Positions 44,853 to 57,813 of a stretch of 64,000 nt of DNA are shown here, piece after piece. Source of the DNA: Tretioscincus oriximinensis (Eukaryota; Chordata; Lepidosauria; Squamata; Gymnophthalmidae); contig JAJVDF010000415.1 of NCBI GenBank assembly GCA_022410635.1, forward strand, positions 94,662-158,661. Direction: 5' to 3'. How positions within the stretch are numbered: position 1 is the stretch's first letter; each line of letters begins with the position of its first letter. The translations under genes and the position numbers were made by a program. Below the pieces are notes generated by a model that saw nothing but the letters and a program-made list of their open reading frames with translations, had not been told where the DNA came from and ran no database searches.

Positions 44853-46731
44853 CTGAAGCATACTATCTCCAAGCTCTGCATCACCTAAAATGAAACTAAC
44901 TAGAAAAGAAAGCAACAATAACTAAAACCTAAGGACTTCCCACCAGAATCCTTAAAGGGACCGGATATAAATAAGGTTCCCTCCCAAAATAACTATACAA
45001 AGGTGACTAAGTCCCACACTAAACTATGGGCAGAACTAAAAGGAATTGATATATGTTTCTGGGAGCATGACAACATGACTCATGGGGATGGGCTCATGTC
45101 AATTTTTTAACCCATCTGAAAACACCTACACAATTTCAGTACCTACATATAGCAAAAATATTTAAAAAGAGGGGAATTAGCCTGGTGCCCATGTTTAAAT
45201 CAACTGGCTCTAAAACTCTCCCCCGGGTTCACCACTCCACCCCCACCTCCATCTAACAATATCCTGAGGTGATAGGGAAGATGGTGCTTCCCTTGACCTC
45301 CTCCGCACCACCACCACTATTGACCCGAAGTTCTGCCTGTTCCACCTAGTGGATGGCTCTGGGAATTTCTCAGACTGAGCTGGCCCGTATGAAAATGATG
45401 TAACGGTTGGGCAGCTCGTTTGCATTTTATATATAAATATGTTCCTTTTTTACTCCCCCCCCCCTTTTTCTTTTGAGAAATGTACAAAAGGCTAAAGTGA
45501 AACTCATAATTTTTCATTAGGGAATTATGACTGTAGATAAGGCAAACATGTTATCACTATTGACCTGAAAATAGGGAGAAAGAAATTGGCTTAGAGATTG
45601 CTTCTGTTGTTGCTAGCAATGTCCATAGATATATGCAGAAGCCAACATACAGGGTATTGTTATAATTAAAGTAACAGACTCCACCACCAATTTTAGAAAA
45701 ATGTTCTGTTTAAATTTGCCTGCAAACGCATACATGTCTTCAGTACCTGACATCTGCTCAAGCAGGCAAATAATTGTTTTGACTCTGAGAGTGGTAGAGA
45801 ACGTTATTATTTTTTAATTTTGAAACATGCCAGCATGATAATTAGAGTATAATTCTCATTTCCCANTGTCATACCTTTCTTTGTGAATGCGTTGCTGTTT
45901 GCATTATCTGGATTGTAGAGCCATAGCTCTCAAATTTTCCCTAAAACAGCCTCTTCAGATTGAGAAAAATCTATTTTCTGTTTGTGTTTGGGTCAGCAAC
46001 AAGCTAATTCTTTTTCTGTCCAGTTGCGTATGTCTGCAACATGTGTGCAAAGCTCAAAATGAATTGTGATCCTTTGCCATTAGTGACCAAATTAGCAACT
46101 TTGCAGTTTAAGAATCTCTTTTTTGAAAATAACGTCTAATTGCTTCCCGTCCTTCTTTTATTCATTTCTCTCTTCCTCCCTTTTAGAAATGTATTCCGGT
46201 AGTGGTAAATAAAGACAGTTCTTCATTTTCTGAGGTGATCCAAGGTGATTTATGATCATGATGAAGATTGCATCAAAATTTGATGCTGAGTACAAGTCCC
46301 ATTGTATTCCTGGTATAATCCAGAGTTTTTGCAGACTGATTTTATCCATGTTCAGTTGATGTGAGTAGTAGCTTGGATTATCTGTGGTTGGATGAAGCAT
46401 TTATAACAAGAAGCAGGATTTTAAAATTTTTTAATCTGGCCAATCACAGTCCACACGTGTACTGAGGGAGTAACAGTGAATGCTGTGGTGGCCCTTTACC
46501 CAGCTTGCCTTCGCTTCTTTCTTGTTATTAATTTGAACAAAGGAAACACAAACAAGAAAAGAAGTCAGCATCAATTGAGCTTGGCAGAATGATGTTTACC
46601 AGCTTCACAAAAAGCCTGACATTTTTCTGATGTGAAAAATACTCACATCAATCTAATGCTTTATTTTCTACTTTCTATCCCAGGCATATCTTTACATGTC
46701 TTCTTGTTACTCTGTTTTAAGTTCCTTCCTA
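44853..46731. other. Long unassigned stretch
   Basis: No gene or element recognised. A C run lies near 45457-45465. Confidence 0.4.
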
Positions 46732-47258
46732 AGAACCAGTGTGGTCTTGTGGATAGAGTATCCAACTCTTATCTGGAAGCCTCCTGGTTCTGTTCTGCAC
46801 TCCTCCATGATGCCAGCTGGGTGATCATGGACCAGTCACAGGAAGAAGAAGAAGAACTTGGTTCTTATACCCCACTTTTCTCACCTTTCAAAGGGACTCA
46901 AAGCGGCTTACAAGGATATATTTTGTCTGAAGGCTCACATTCTATCTTCCCCACCAGGCTATGGTGGCTCCCATATATCTACTTGCAGTCAGTTGCAATT
47001 TCTTGCAATTCCTGCTTTCGAATAGCTGGGTTGGCTAGAGCTACAGGCTAGTGGAAGGTGCTCACCCCTCCCCACGTCCCACACAGGGCTTCGAAACCCT
47101 ATCTCCCTGGCGAGAGACGAATTCCTAAGCGACTGAGGGAGTCTTTCAGCCCCACCAACATCACAAGGTGTGAAGAAAGAACAGAAGATTAAGGCATTTT
47201 GAGTTTCTTCAGATTGAGAAAAACAGGATATAAAAACTAAATCTTCTCCAGCACAGGC
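46732..47258 (+). mobile_element. Sauria-type SINE hosting a second SINE
   Basis: The left part reads GAACCAGTGTGGTCTTGTGG, CCTCCTGGTTCTGTTC and CCAGCTGGGTGATCATGGAC to CAGTCACAG. The right part resumes at 47138 with TTTCAGCCCCACCAACATCA and ends in AGGATATAAAAACTAAATCT. The two parts join cleanly in the order of the SINE at 42308-42592, so 46842-47137 is an insertion. Confidence 0.85.
46842..47137 (-). mobile_element. tRNA-headed SINE with Bov-B-like tail, copy 4 (nested)
   Basis: Inverse orientation: GAAGAAGAAGAACTTGGTTC, CCCACCAGGCTATGGTGG, GGCTTCGAAACCCTATC and CTAAGCGACTGAG. It belongs to the same family as the SINEs at 2356, 39714 and 43699. No clear target duplication was found at the junctions. 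Confidence 0.88.
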
Positions 47259-48297
47259 CAAAGATGTCTAAGATGAATGACACCGTTGATCAATCTGTCA
47301 GTAATCATAGGTTGAGACTGAAATACTTTAGCTTCCATTTTCTAGAAACATTGTCTGTTTTGTAGGTTTAATACTCTGAAGTCAGGAATTTTAGCTGACT
47401 GAATAAGTCTTGAAACTTTCTTATATTCTGAATGTACCACAATTACAGAAATTCGAGCACTAAGTTTATATGGGTCCACTGGGAACATTTTTAGAACGCT
47501 TAACAGCCCTTAAAATTTCTCATTTCCAACCTGTCACCAGAAAGCCTAGTGCCTCTGCTTTGCATTGCACCGTAAAGCATGAACTGAACAGAATACTGCT
47601 ACAAAAGTCCATTAAGCTTTTTGGGGGAGGAAGGGGGAAGAAATGTTAGCATTGCATATCATTCATGTCTCAGTCTTTCCTTTTTCTTGATTACAATGAT
47701 AATATGAAAATTATTTGTGGAAGTTAAAAGACTTTGGAGAAAATTAAAGAAGTTTTGAAAAAACCATGCAGAGATTATGAGAAAAGTTCATCAAAGGGAC
47801 CACAACAATTGAGATATTCTAAAGTTTCAGAAGAGGTAGTGAATGAAACTATAGAATTCATTAAGGTGGGTAGGAAGTTGATAGACTGAGGGGGTATTTA
47901 GAGTGAAATCTGGATGTTGAANGAAAATTATATGAGATTAATCTTCCACTTGTGAAGTATGGTGTAGGTGTGTGTGTACATAAACATGTACGCATGGAGG
48001 ATGAGGGGAGAGATGAAATAGATACAATAGACAAATAGTGGTTTTTTGTAACAATGTGCTTTATTATGTTCAGTTTAGTAAAAGATATATGCAATACGAT
48101 ATGTGTAGACATGTTTCCCTCTAGGCTTAGAAAAGCCTTGTGATAATGAAGTAGGTATTTTGGGTTCATTACCCAGAATATCTACAAAATGAAGTAATGA
48201 GGAAAACATTTGTCAAAAGTCTAAATGTTCTGTCAGTGAGGAGTGTTGAACTGGTTTATCTAATGTTAATACATATTTACTATAAATACTAGGGCAT
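47259..48297. other. Unassigned stretch
   Basis: Nothing recognised. Confidence 0.4.
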
Positions 48298-48408
48298 GGT
48301 CACAACTTGCTTTAAACTGTTTTCGGTCCTGAAGACCTGGACTAATTCAGAAAAAAAGTTTTTCCCTGATTTCCAGGCCTGGATATGATTTAAAGCCATG
48401 TATGTGAC
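48298..48408. mobile_element. Palindromic MITE family, copy
   Basis: GGTCACAACTTGCTTTAAAC, TTTTCGGTCCTGAAGACCTG, GACTAATTCAG pairs with CTGATTTCCAGGCCTGG and ATTTAAAGCCATGTATGTGAC. The arms are about 48 bp. Confidence 0.65.
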
Positions 48409-48944
48409 AGACCCATGGAAAAACTTGAAACACCTCCCCGCCCCAATTATTATGATTATAACAATCTTTTATTTTATATTAGCAGGTAATACAGAAAACA
48501 ATAACATCAGCAAATACAATAGTCAAAGACTCACAAAGTTGTCCATTCAGCTTCTTCAGGATATTTTCAACACTCTGAAAATCGTCTTTAAAGGAATCTG
48601 CATGTTTTTCATCCTGCTGCACATCTTCATTGCTAAGTCTCTTTCAGTTTATAGGTGCAATTGAGAGGAAGCATATCTGTGGTAGAAAAATCAGGACAAA
48701 GTTGCCACATGCTTGAAACCCGTTTCAAACAAGCCCCGTTGTCAATGCTGCCTCAAGGCAACAGGAATTATACTCATCCAGATCCGAAGATTCTCGAGTT
48801 GCATTCAGACATCACTTATTTATTCCATTATACTTGGATAGTCTGGAATACAGCTGCCTTGACAGTACTATATTTTGGAATATCCAAATATAATGGAATA
48901 AGTAAGCAATGTTTAGATCTGATCTATGCTATCCTGTATAGCTA
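48409..48944. other. Unassigned stretch
   Basis: Nothing recognised. Confidence 0.35.
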
Positions 48945-49210
48945 GAGAGCCAGTTTGGTGTAGGGGTTAGAGTGTTGGACTCGCAGCTGGTAATCTCACA
49001 GTTCGATTCCCCACTCCTCCATGAAAGCCAGCTGGGTGATCTTGGGCCAGTCACAGTTCTTTGAACTCTCTCACTCCCACCTACTCCACAGGGTGTCTGT
49101 TGTGGAGAAAGCAACAAACGCTATGTGCACCACCCTGTGGCTGGCCACCTTGAGACCTTTCGGTATAGGGCGGGATACAAGTACAAATAAATAAATAAAT
49201 AAATAAATAA
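48945..49210 (+). mobile_element. SINE with L2-like tail, full length
   Basis: The head reads GAGAGCCAGTTTGGTGTAGG, GGTTAGAGTG and CACAGTTCGATTCCCC (B box). The middle is the shared CCAGCTGGGTGATCTTGGGC and CACTCCCACCTACTCCACAG. The tail reads CCTTGAGACCTTTCGGTATA, GGGCGGGATACAAGTAC and AAATA repeats. It shares its head with the Sauria-type SINEs but its tail with the L2-like LINE at 58400-59121, not with Bov-B. Confidence 0.85.
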
Positions 49211-49231
49211 TATATTTTGAGTAGTTTTTGA

Positions 49232-49440
49232 TAGAAGATGTGTCAATTTTTATACTCCATTTTTCTCAACCTGAAAGGAATCAAAATGGCTAACATCACC
49301 TTCACAGATACCTTGTGAAGTAGTTGGGACTGAGAGAGCTGTGAAGAACTGTGACTAGCCCAAGGTCACCCAGCTGGCTTTTGTGGAAGAGCGAAGAATC
49401 AAACTGGGAGATTTCCAGATAAGAGGTTGACTCTCTAATC
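49232..49440 (-). mobile_element. Sauria-type SINE
   Basis: On the minus strand: CCCAGTTTGATTCTTCGC, CCAGCTGGGTGACCTTGGGC, CTCTCAGTCCCAACTACTTC and GTTGAGAAAAATGGAGTATA. It stands tail-to-tail with the SINE at 48945, about 20 bp away. Confidence 0.8.
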
Positions 49441-50089
49441 TCCCTTTTTTCTGTTTCAAGGAGAAACTTCTCTTTAATTTAACAATTCGTACAGAGATTT
49501 GGCAATGCAAACAGGTATAACTGACAGCAAAAGTAGGGACTTTGCCTAAACGAAATACTCTTGGTAAGAAGTCAAGAACAATTGTTTTACAGTTTCACTA
49601 TCACTTTTATGGATAAATTATCAAAGGTTTGAAAAGACCTCTTGAGATGATAATTAGAGATGACAAAGAACTACTTATGGGATGCTTGGTTGCTATGAGA
49701 CAAAGACAGAAGCAATGAAGTGTCCTAATGGAAGTTTTATTTTAACCTAGGAATGTTGATTAATTAATGCTTTTCATTTTCCCTTCTCTTGAAATAATAT
49801 TATATGAAAAATGTGACTTCCTGTAATTGATTCTAAGGGTCCTCCATTAAAAATATACCAGAGTCAAAGAACACAGGGGAGCATATGGGATTTTCTTCCT
49901 CCCAGTAAAGGTGGGTAAAGCTGGGACTGTTGGAAAGAGGCGATGTTCTAACACCATTTCTAGTTGCAGCTGCTGTCTTCATTTTTTCATCATAACCATG
50001 TGGAACAATATTTTTCCTGGTATCATCCAGTTTCTCATGTCTGTAGTTGGCTTAAAAGTATCTATTAGAACAGTACCATAAAACAAGAA
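49441..50089. other. Unassigned stretch
   Basis: Nothing recognised. Confidence 0.35.
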
Positions 50090-50520
50090 AGGCAAAAATG
50101 CAAGCAAGCACCAGTTGGGGAACACTTTACTCTCACATTTTGGACCTCAGAACTACAATCCTTGAACACAACTATTACAAAGGAATATTTGAAAGGGAGG
50201 CGGTAAAGCTGGAATGCATCCACAAATTCCAATTCATTGACAAGGGACTGAACAGGGACAATGGTTTTCTGGCACACAACACATACTATTCAACCAGTTT
50301 ATACCTCAGTTCACTTTACATTTCTTTTCCTTTCCACCAGAAAAGAGTAAATATTTCTTTGTTCTGTATGCTGTGATTCATCATTGCCAGACTAATTTGC
50401 ATTTCTATTGCTATCCTAGCACCAAGTTTGCTATAAATAGTTTGTTCCTAGGCAGTTGTTCCCTCCATAGCCTCTGAAGATGCAATCTTGTCTGTGAAAG
50501 CTCATGCTGCCCTTTTCTAC
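50090..50520 (+). mobile_element. Penelope-like element, C-terminal and 3' end
   Basis: A PVGEHFTL reading shifts into LDLRTTILEHNYYKGIFERE, AVKLECIHKFQFIDKGLNRD and N, the end of the GIY-YIG endonuclease region as in the 20985 copy. About 200 bp on, TGAAGATGCAATCTTGTCTG and AAAGCTCATGC match the shared 3' terminal block. One frameshift is visible. The RT domain is absent. Confidence 0.78.
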
Positions 50521-53500
50521 TTAGTCCTTAAGAATCCCTTAATAGAAATTCTCATAATGGTAGAACTGAGAAAAGAACTTCTTCTGTAGACTTGAACATT
50601 TGAGTAAGCTGATATGATGGAATGTCATGTTTTAAGTGCCTTGCCCTCAAATCCTCAAGAAATCAAGACGGGCATGTTAAATTACATGACTGAAGAATCA
50701 CATGCATGTTTTCCTATATCCAAACCGTATATAGTTTTGTCTTTTATAAAATTGTTTGCTTTCCCTTATGTGGGTTGCTCCTGGACTTCAATTCATTAAG
50801 GGAGGTGATAAAGCCAATTGGAAGTAAACAATTTTATTGCAGTAATTAGATTGTTAATCATTAGTCATCAGCCATTTCACGATGCTGTAGAAAGAAGGTA
50901 CAAGGCCTGTTAGCCATTCACATCTTGAGTTCTTGCCAGGAAATCTCTGACATGAAGAATGAGACTGTGTCCCTACAATGGGAGAACGCAACTGTTTTTT
51001 CCCACCCCAAAGAATGAGGTGCATGGGGTTGTGACTTGTATCTTGTTATTTTCTTGTTCCCTAGCTCTACATAATCAGCCCTTCCCATTTTTTTGCACTG
51101 AAAATTATCTGGAAGTTGTCCACTTATGGTGCAAAGTGGACAGGTCACATGCAGCAAAGGAAGATTAATTACATGGCTGCTGTGAATGCTTGAATGCTAT
51201 GAATTATTTGCCCCACTCTGTAGGATTACTATAGAGTCCACTTTAAAGAAGACACACCTCTTTAACCTGGCCTTTGGTTGAAGAAATATTATTTCTCTTC
51301 CCACTTTTAGATCACACTTAGATCATTCCCACTAGGTGAAGAAACAAGTGTGAAATCTCTATTGGTGCTTTGTGCACTAGTTTTCCATATAATACCTGAG
51401 TGGAGTTCACTCAGAAAACTGACACAAGTGCAGAGTGTCATCTGTGCTCTGCCTATGGTTCCCTGATGGGTTATGTACATCGGAATGCCTTGGTGCCAAT
51501 TCAGATGCATTACTGGATGCATTGTTGGCCATAGAAACATCACCCTGGGAAATGGCCATCAGGGGAGGTGCTGAAAGTGTCTATTGTGTCAGGGTTTGTA
51601 TGCTGTTTAATTGTTTGATAATCGTTTGGAGGATTTGAAGGTGTTTGCTGAGAGAATAGTGTGGCCCAAAAGGATTAGTAACTGGACATAGCCATCTCTC
51701 TCAGGATATCCCAACACTGGCCATTGGCCAGGGGAAGTTTACATTCCTGTCCCAAAACATGCTCTGATTTGTAGCAAGGTGATCTGAGGTTAAGGTGTTG
51801 CTGTGAAATCTCAAATGTTGAGAAAAAAGCAAATTGCATTTTTCAGCTCTTGCTTCACTTCTTTAGGGGAAATCTGATATTCTGGGTTGCTGTCAGACTA
51901 GCGCATGAATGCTCTTTGGAGTAAATGAAAAAAGTCATGCCAGTGCTGAGTTTTAACTCCTATTCCTACCCCTAGTAAGAACAGAACCATGTTGTCATTT
52001 TTGTCAGTCTATGTATGTTATTATTTTGGCACTTTTTTTTTTGCTTGAAATCATAAGACTGTCTTTTGGACATGCAATCTCCTTGTCTTTCCTTCAAAAA
52101 AANCTTCCATTGTTCTTTGCATAGTCTAGCTTCCGAGTTGGAGATTCACTGCCTTGCCAATAGAAATCTGTTTCCTGCAGCTCACCTGTTCTTGTTGAAA
52201 ATATTGCAAGAATTCCCGTACAGACATCCGATGACCCAAGCAGTGGCATCCTGCCTCATTATTACCACCACAAAGTTCTTTCAAGTGAGGGGAAAAAAAG
52301 TTACAACTGCTAGAACATTAGCACAGCGCAGTTGACAGCAATGTGTGGCTAAAGTGCCAACACAACACAATGGTGTCTCCCCCAAAATTGGAAGTCAGGC
52401 CTTTAAAAGGCATTTATTCTCTTTTTTCTTCTATTTTCCATTCCACTTGGACTCTGGGGAAAGAGAAGGAAATATACATTATTGACCTCCTCCATGTACA
52501 TGCCACATCTTAGAATCTCATTTCCCTGTCTCGGATTTTTAATTCTGCCTTTTCAGAAACGTGGCCATTTTGAGCACCTAATGAAAGCTGAATGGTGAAC
52601 GCAGGGCCATGTGGCGAATCTTTTCTGTTCTTTCCTAACCTAGCCCATGCGTACAGACAATTCTGCTGCAGTGACAGGCATTCTTAGCAAATGCTTTTTA
52701 TTTCCAAAACCTGAAATGTACATTTATTTGCTCACATAGTCTCGTAGCCACTTTATGTCCCAATGCACATCAAGTCGCTAATGGCTTGGCTCAGCTAATC
52801 TCTTCTCACTCTTCAATATTGCAAACTGGCTGGAACTTGGCTTGAGAAATCTTATCAAGTGACTTATTAGACTGGAACTAAAATTGACAATAGAGGAAAT
52901 TATTTTTACATCCAATTTAGAGTGCCGCACCTGGGGCTGATTGTTAGGGTTTGGATTTGTTGATGATATCAGGGATTTTTTTCCAGGGATCTGAATACTA
53001 TTTTGCCATTGTGATTTCTTCCCACTTCCTCCTTCTTCTTAAAGAAACAGAAGGGGCAGGAAGACATGTTAGTCTTCAGAAATTCTGGGACCTTGGGCAG
53101 ACGAGGTGGCAGAGCTTATAGCTGGTGTAGTGATAAGGTTGGTTGGTGCTCAGGGCAATGTCAGTGTGCTTTGTAACTTAGAATGAAGATCATGTTTGAT
53201 GGAATTAGCACGTTTGTTATGGTTGCACATTTAAAAAAGAAAACTGGCTGTGCCGTCTCTGCTTTGCTGGAAACCGTCTTCCATCTTAAGAGAAGATGCT
53301 TTCTCTAGATGTATTTCCGTATGAGACAGGTGTTGGAAAAGGCATCAAAGCTGTCCTAACCAGTCATATAAGGGTGGGGGAAACTTCTAAACAGTCCCAT
53401 TAGCAATACCTCTCACACGGCACTTNAAGAGCTGGCAGTATTATAGAAGACATATGCACCTATGAAATTTTACAGTGTTCACCTGTGTAGTCACACTATA

Positions 53501-55069
53501 ATTAGCATCACTCCTTATCATGTCTTGGAGTACTAAGGTTCACAGCTGTTGTCAACCACTATGGCAGAAGTGTTAAAAGAAGAGCAATTTTTGTCGCACA
53601 AGCTCATGAAATTGCCTACTTTACTGGTTTTCATTGGGGATATATAACTTTCAGTTCTCTACTGAGGTCTGTGATGAAACATTTCAAGGTAACAAGTACA
53701 ATCTCAGACATGGTCCAGAACTAAGTTCAAATTGGTGAATTGTCCTATTGGGCAAAGGACAGTTTATTCTATTTGAAACACTCCTATTTGAAATACTGCC
53801 CTTCCTTTGAAATATGTAATCTTTCAGAAAAGCTGCTCAAGCCAAAAGCAATTTTAAAATGAAACTGAGAGCAAATGCAGCTTGAGTCTGCCCACAACTG
53901 GACAGCAAGTACACAAGGAACTATTTATTGTGTATCATATACATTTATTTATCTACTTTTATACCTTATAAATTTTATACTGTATAAATATTGTATTTAT
54001 ACACTGTCCATAAGCCTGTGTGTGCAACCTAAAGATTCACTGTTGAGGTGGGTACTAGTTTTTGAAAAAAAAGAGAACAGGGAATAAAACAGATCCATTA
54101 AATCCAAGATTTCATTTAGGAAACTAACAAGAATATGAATATATTGATAGGAAGGTAGGTTAAAAAAGTGTTTTGAAAATGCCTGTTAGTTTCAAACAGC
54201 GTGTCTGATAAGTAGATGAAAAAATATACTGCTATCATGAAAGTAGACAAGAGAGAACACACTGTGTTGAAAAAACAGAATTAAGGCTGCATTCCCATTG
54301 GAATTTAAAATCCGTTCCCTTTTAATCGTTCCACAATGAAAGCGAAATGAGGGCTTAATTTTACCTGAGCATTCCCTGAGCATTCATTCTACCTTAGTGT
54401 CCAGATTGCCCTGAGCTGACAGTGCTCAATGACTCTCTTTCAACGTGCTGCAGGAGATGGAAAAACCTGTTTTTCCAGAGTAGGGAGGGAAGCTGCTGAG
54501 CCTGGAGGGAATGCCAAACAAAAGACCCCCCAGCCCCCGGTCTCACTCGCTTTTTGTTGCCTGATCTCCCATCCTCAATGTGCAAGTGACGCGAATTACA
54601 AAAAGGAGCACCGCCAACACAATTTCACCAGGAACTGTGAAGCAGAAACCTGTGGTGTGCATTTAGAGCGATGCTGCAGCAGTTCTGAGCCTGTTTTTAT
54701 GGTAAAACAATCGGAACGATGGGCTTTGGCTTCGTATTCCTGCGCGTATTAAGGGGCAATGTGTTTGGAGCCTAAGTGAAATGAAACTTCAAACAATGTT
54801 CCAGAGCAATGAATTGGGAAAGAATTCCAAAGAAGAGAACAGCTGGGAGGAGGGACAATTATACTATCACTTCAGTGTTGGTCTAAGTATAAGTCAGAGT
54901 ATTATGCATTTATATTTATTCCAAGGTGTGATCCTCTTCTGGACCTCTTTTGGTCTCACATTGGTGTAGAACCCTCCTCCCCGCCCCTACTCTCCATTTC
55001 ATATCTCTGAAGATACACCAGGACATTTCCATTGGTTTAATACCTTCATCTATTGTCATAGTGAAAGAT
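50521..55069. other. Long element-poor stretch
   Basis: About 4.5 kb with only one weak hit: 51248-51300 (AAGACACACCTCTTTAACCT, GGCCTTTGG) resembles the L2-like LINE 3' region at 58912-58955. No gene or RNA recognised. Confidence 0.4.
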
Positions 55070-55640
55070 TATTGTTCCCCCCCCCCCCTTACTTATAAAT
55101 TTAATCCATTTATTCCATTTTTGGGGTTCTAATCTCCCCTTCCACCAAGTAACATTCTCTTGCCTTCAAGCATATCTTTCAATAGTTCATTTGTTACAAT
55201 CTTTCCAGTCAAAGAGGACGACTGCCATTGTGGCCCAGCTCATTTGTCTCATAGTGAATTCATCTTCTTGCACTATTTTTCCTATTTTACTGCTAAGTAC
55301 CACCATTTCTTTTTTTAAGGTAATAGGATATGCTAGTACCAATTCAATTTCCTCTCTAATTTTATCCCAATACTCCTGAACTTCAACACAATCCTATAGA
55401 AGATTAACCTAACTATGTTAGGCAGAATACATCCTAAATCAGGATGTTTAAAAGGGCTACCACTCTTCTCCAGGTCTGTTTCTAGCCAGAAATACTGGTA
55501 GAAATGTATAATAAGATCTGAAGTTCTTTTTAAGGAACAAATAGACCAGTGTCTTCCTGATCCAGACCTACATGTCAAAATCTGCATAATTAAGTGCAGA
55601 AAGTTCCTTTGAAATGGGTCTTATGGGAGAAAGACAAGGC
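55070..55640 (-). mobile_element. L1-like ORF2 C-terminal fragment
   Basis: On the minus strand, after a frame change, it reads EYWDKIREEIELVLAYPITL, then QMSWATMAVVLFDWKD and later EPQKWNKWIKFIS. This follows the L1 ORF2 tail pattern (FW..I..EI, a helical block, AAR..IA..WK). A second frame at 55587-55333 overlaps it. Stops show decay, and ends are approximate. Confidence 0.55.
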
Positions 55641-57302
55641 ACAAGTGAAGCCCAATGTTCTTGTTATTCTGGAGGACCATCTAGAGTTACCTGGAAAGGA
55701 ACCCGAGCACAAATTAAGTATGCACCCATGTTTTAAGTTGGGTTAGGCAGGCACAGCTGTACTGACCAAATTTATGAATTCTAGTAAGCCAAGCAATCAA
55801 AAGCACCTTTGCTGTAAATTATAACAATAAATTGATACACATCTTTTGCCCAGCCCTATGAGTGAATTCATTGGGAATAGGGAGGAGGAAACTTTAGCAA
55901 TTTACTATGCCACTGGCCATTATTCAGCTACTTTCTATAATTCCCCATTGAATGTTAATCAGAGAAATTTTTACATTCTTTGGAATGTTTAGCTGAATTG
56001 CAAGTTCAGCACAAATGCTAAGGCTTCACAGAGAAGATCACATACTGTTTTTGAAAGTATTTCAAGGAACGTACAGCTTGCATACTGGAAAAGCAATTAG
56101 CCCCAAGAGACGTTACGTAAGGAACACGAAGAACATTGCCCAGTTACATTTACTTTCTCCTTGTGATTTTAGTGTGAGGTGTCATTGTAATGAATCCTCT
56201 TTGACAATGGGAGTTGAGAGGCCTTTGAGTTAACAGCACTCTTGAGTAAACAGCTACAATCAGTATTTGCAATTCTGCAAAGATTACTTGGATTCCATTC
56301 TTAAGTGTTAACACTTCCCCAGATGGCTTCACTGCTGAATGTGGAAGATACTGCATCCTCTTAGGAGGCATTAAAAGGTAAAAACAACACCTTTGAACTT
56401 CAACTATAGCAGTACAGTGCCTTAAATGAGCCTTGCGTTTATTTTAGTGAATATGTGTGAAGTTTCCCAACTCCCCGGTATTTCTTACAGTGTGTGATAT
56501 ACATTTTCACTGGAGCACGACAAAAAATGGGTTAGGAGGATATTGTGNTGAAAACATATCCTATGAGGAGTGATCAAAAGAGCTGGTTATGCTGAGCACT
56601 TGGAGATATTGTACGTTGTTTTGAAACAAGACTATTTGTTCTCTATTCTGGGGCAAGACTGGAATGAAAGAGCAAGGAAGAAGATACTAGATAAACACTG
56701 GAAGAAACATCTTGTTGGATAGAGCTTTTTGGCAGGGTAATATGATGCCTTGGGAATTATAATAAGATGTGTTAGAGATCCTGGAGACTATCTAGAAGGC
56801 GATGGTAACTGGAAGAATTCTTGTTTGAAGAACGAGCTGGTGGTAGGTCACTGCTGCTATACAACATATCAGTGGATAAAAGAGACAAATTATTGGGAAA
56901 GATTTCTGTCGGCCAAGAAATAGTCAACTTTCTAGGATCATTTACAGTTCAACACTAAATTAGCAAGAAGGGAAACCTTGCAGATAAAAGGCACTGAAAT
57001 TTGACAAATGCACTTTTTATTTTTCTGGTGGTACCCCATCCTGTGAAAGCTTTTTTGGGGAAGCTGTTTAGATGGAATTTAGATGGTAGACCTAGCATTG
57101 TCACACATAAATGTGAAAAAAGTTCCACCTGCCCACGTTCTGCTTTTATAAAAATGGTGTTCTTCAATTACTCCAAGCCCCCTGTACCATCACTTCTCCC
57201 TTGCTTATCTAACCACCAAAAAGACCTAAACAAGTATTTGAAGGCCCACATAAACACCAGAAGAAGGTGACTGCAGCCATGTTGGAAATGTAGTACGTGC
57301 CC
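55641..57302. other. Unassigned stretch
   Basis: Nothing recognised. Confidence 0.4.
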
Positions 57303-57813
57303 ATCTGAAGACGTAGACACATCTATGAAAATTCATGCTGTCTACCTTTCTCCTCCTCCAAGTGCTACAAGCTCCATTGCTGGACTTTCTAACTAAGGCT
57401 GCATCCACATGGCGTATTGGCGTCTGGTTAGGTGCGCTGTCCCGGCAGTTCCGCCAGACGTAAACCCAACTTGTCAGCAGCACCACCACAGCAAGCCTGC
57501 CTTGCAGCAGGTCTCCTGAGAGTGGAGATTTAAAATTCTCACGGTGCTTCTGGCCCCAAACCCACCGCTATTTTGAGTCTCGCGGGATTTGCTGGCATTC
57601 TGCCAGTCAGCAGAGAGACATGCAAATCAGGTACGGCAGTATGAACACTGCACTGGGCCACTCACAGGCTGGTGCTTCTTTCCTCTTTCCCACCTATGGC
57701 AGCCGCTTTGCTTTGTGTTTAGACGGCCGCCATCCCGCAGCAAAGAAAAGGGCGCTTTTTAGCCCTGCGTGTGGATGCAGCCTAAGACTAACATGGCTAT
57801 TTCTCTGAAATGG
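57303..57813 (+). mobile_element. Penelope-like 3' end split by a MITE
   Basis: The left part (57303-57393) has ATCTGAAGACGTAGACACAT, TTCATGCTGTC and CAAGTGCTACAAGCTCCATT. The right part (57786-57813) has CTAACATGGCTATTTCTCTG. In the 30273-30491 copy these halves are joined, so the middle is an insertion. Confidence 0.72.
57397..57782. mobile_element. PIF/Harbinger-like MITE with TAA duplication
   Basis: The ends GGCTGCATCCACA and TGTGGATGCAGCC are perfect inverts, flanked by TAA at 57394-57396 and 57783-57785, the 3-bp target type of PIF/Harbinger elements. The 386-bp interior is GC-rich with no transposase. It is nested in a Penelope 3' end. Confidence 0.8.

Noticed and set aside
46632..47051. 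139-codon plus-strand frame
   Set aside because: It crosses two nested SINEs; chance frame.
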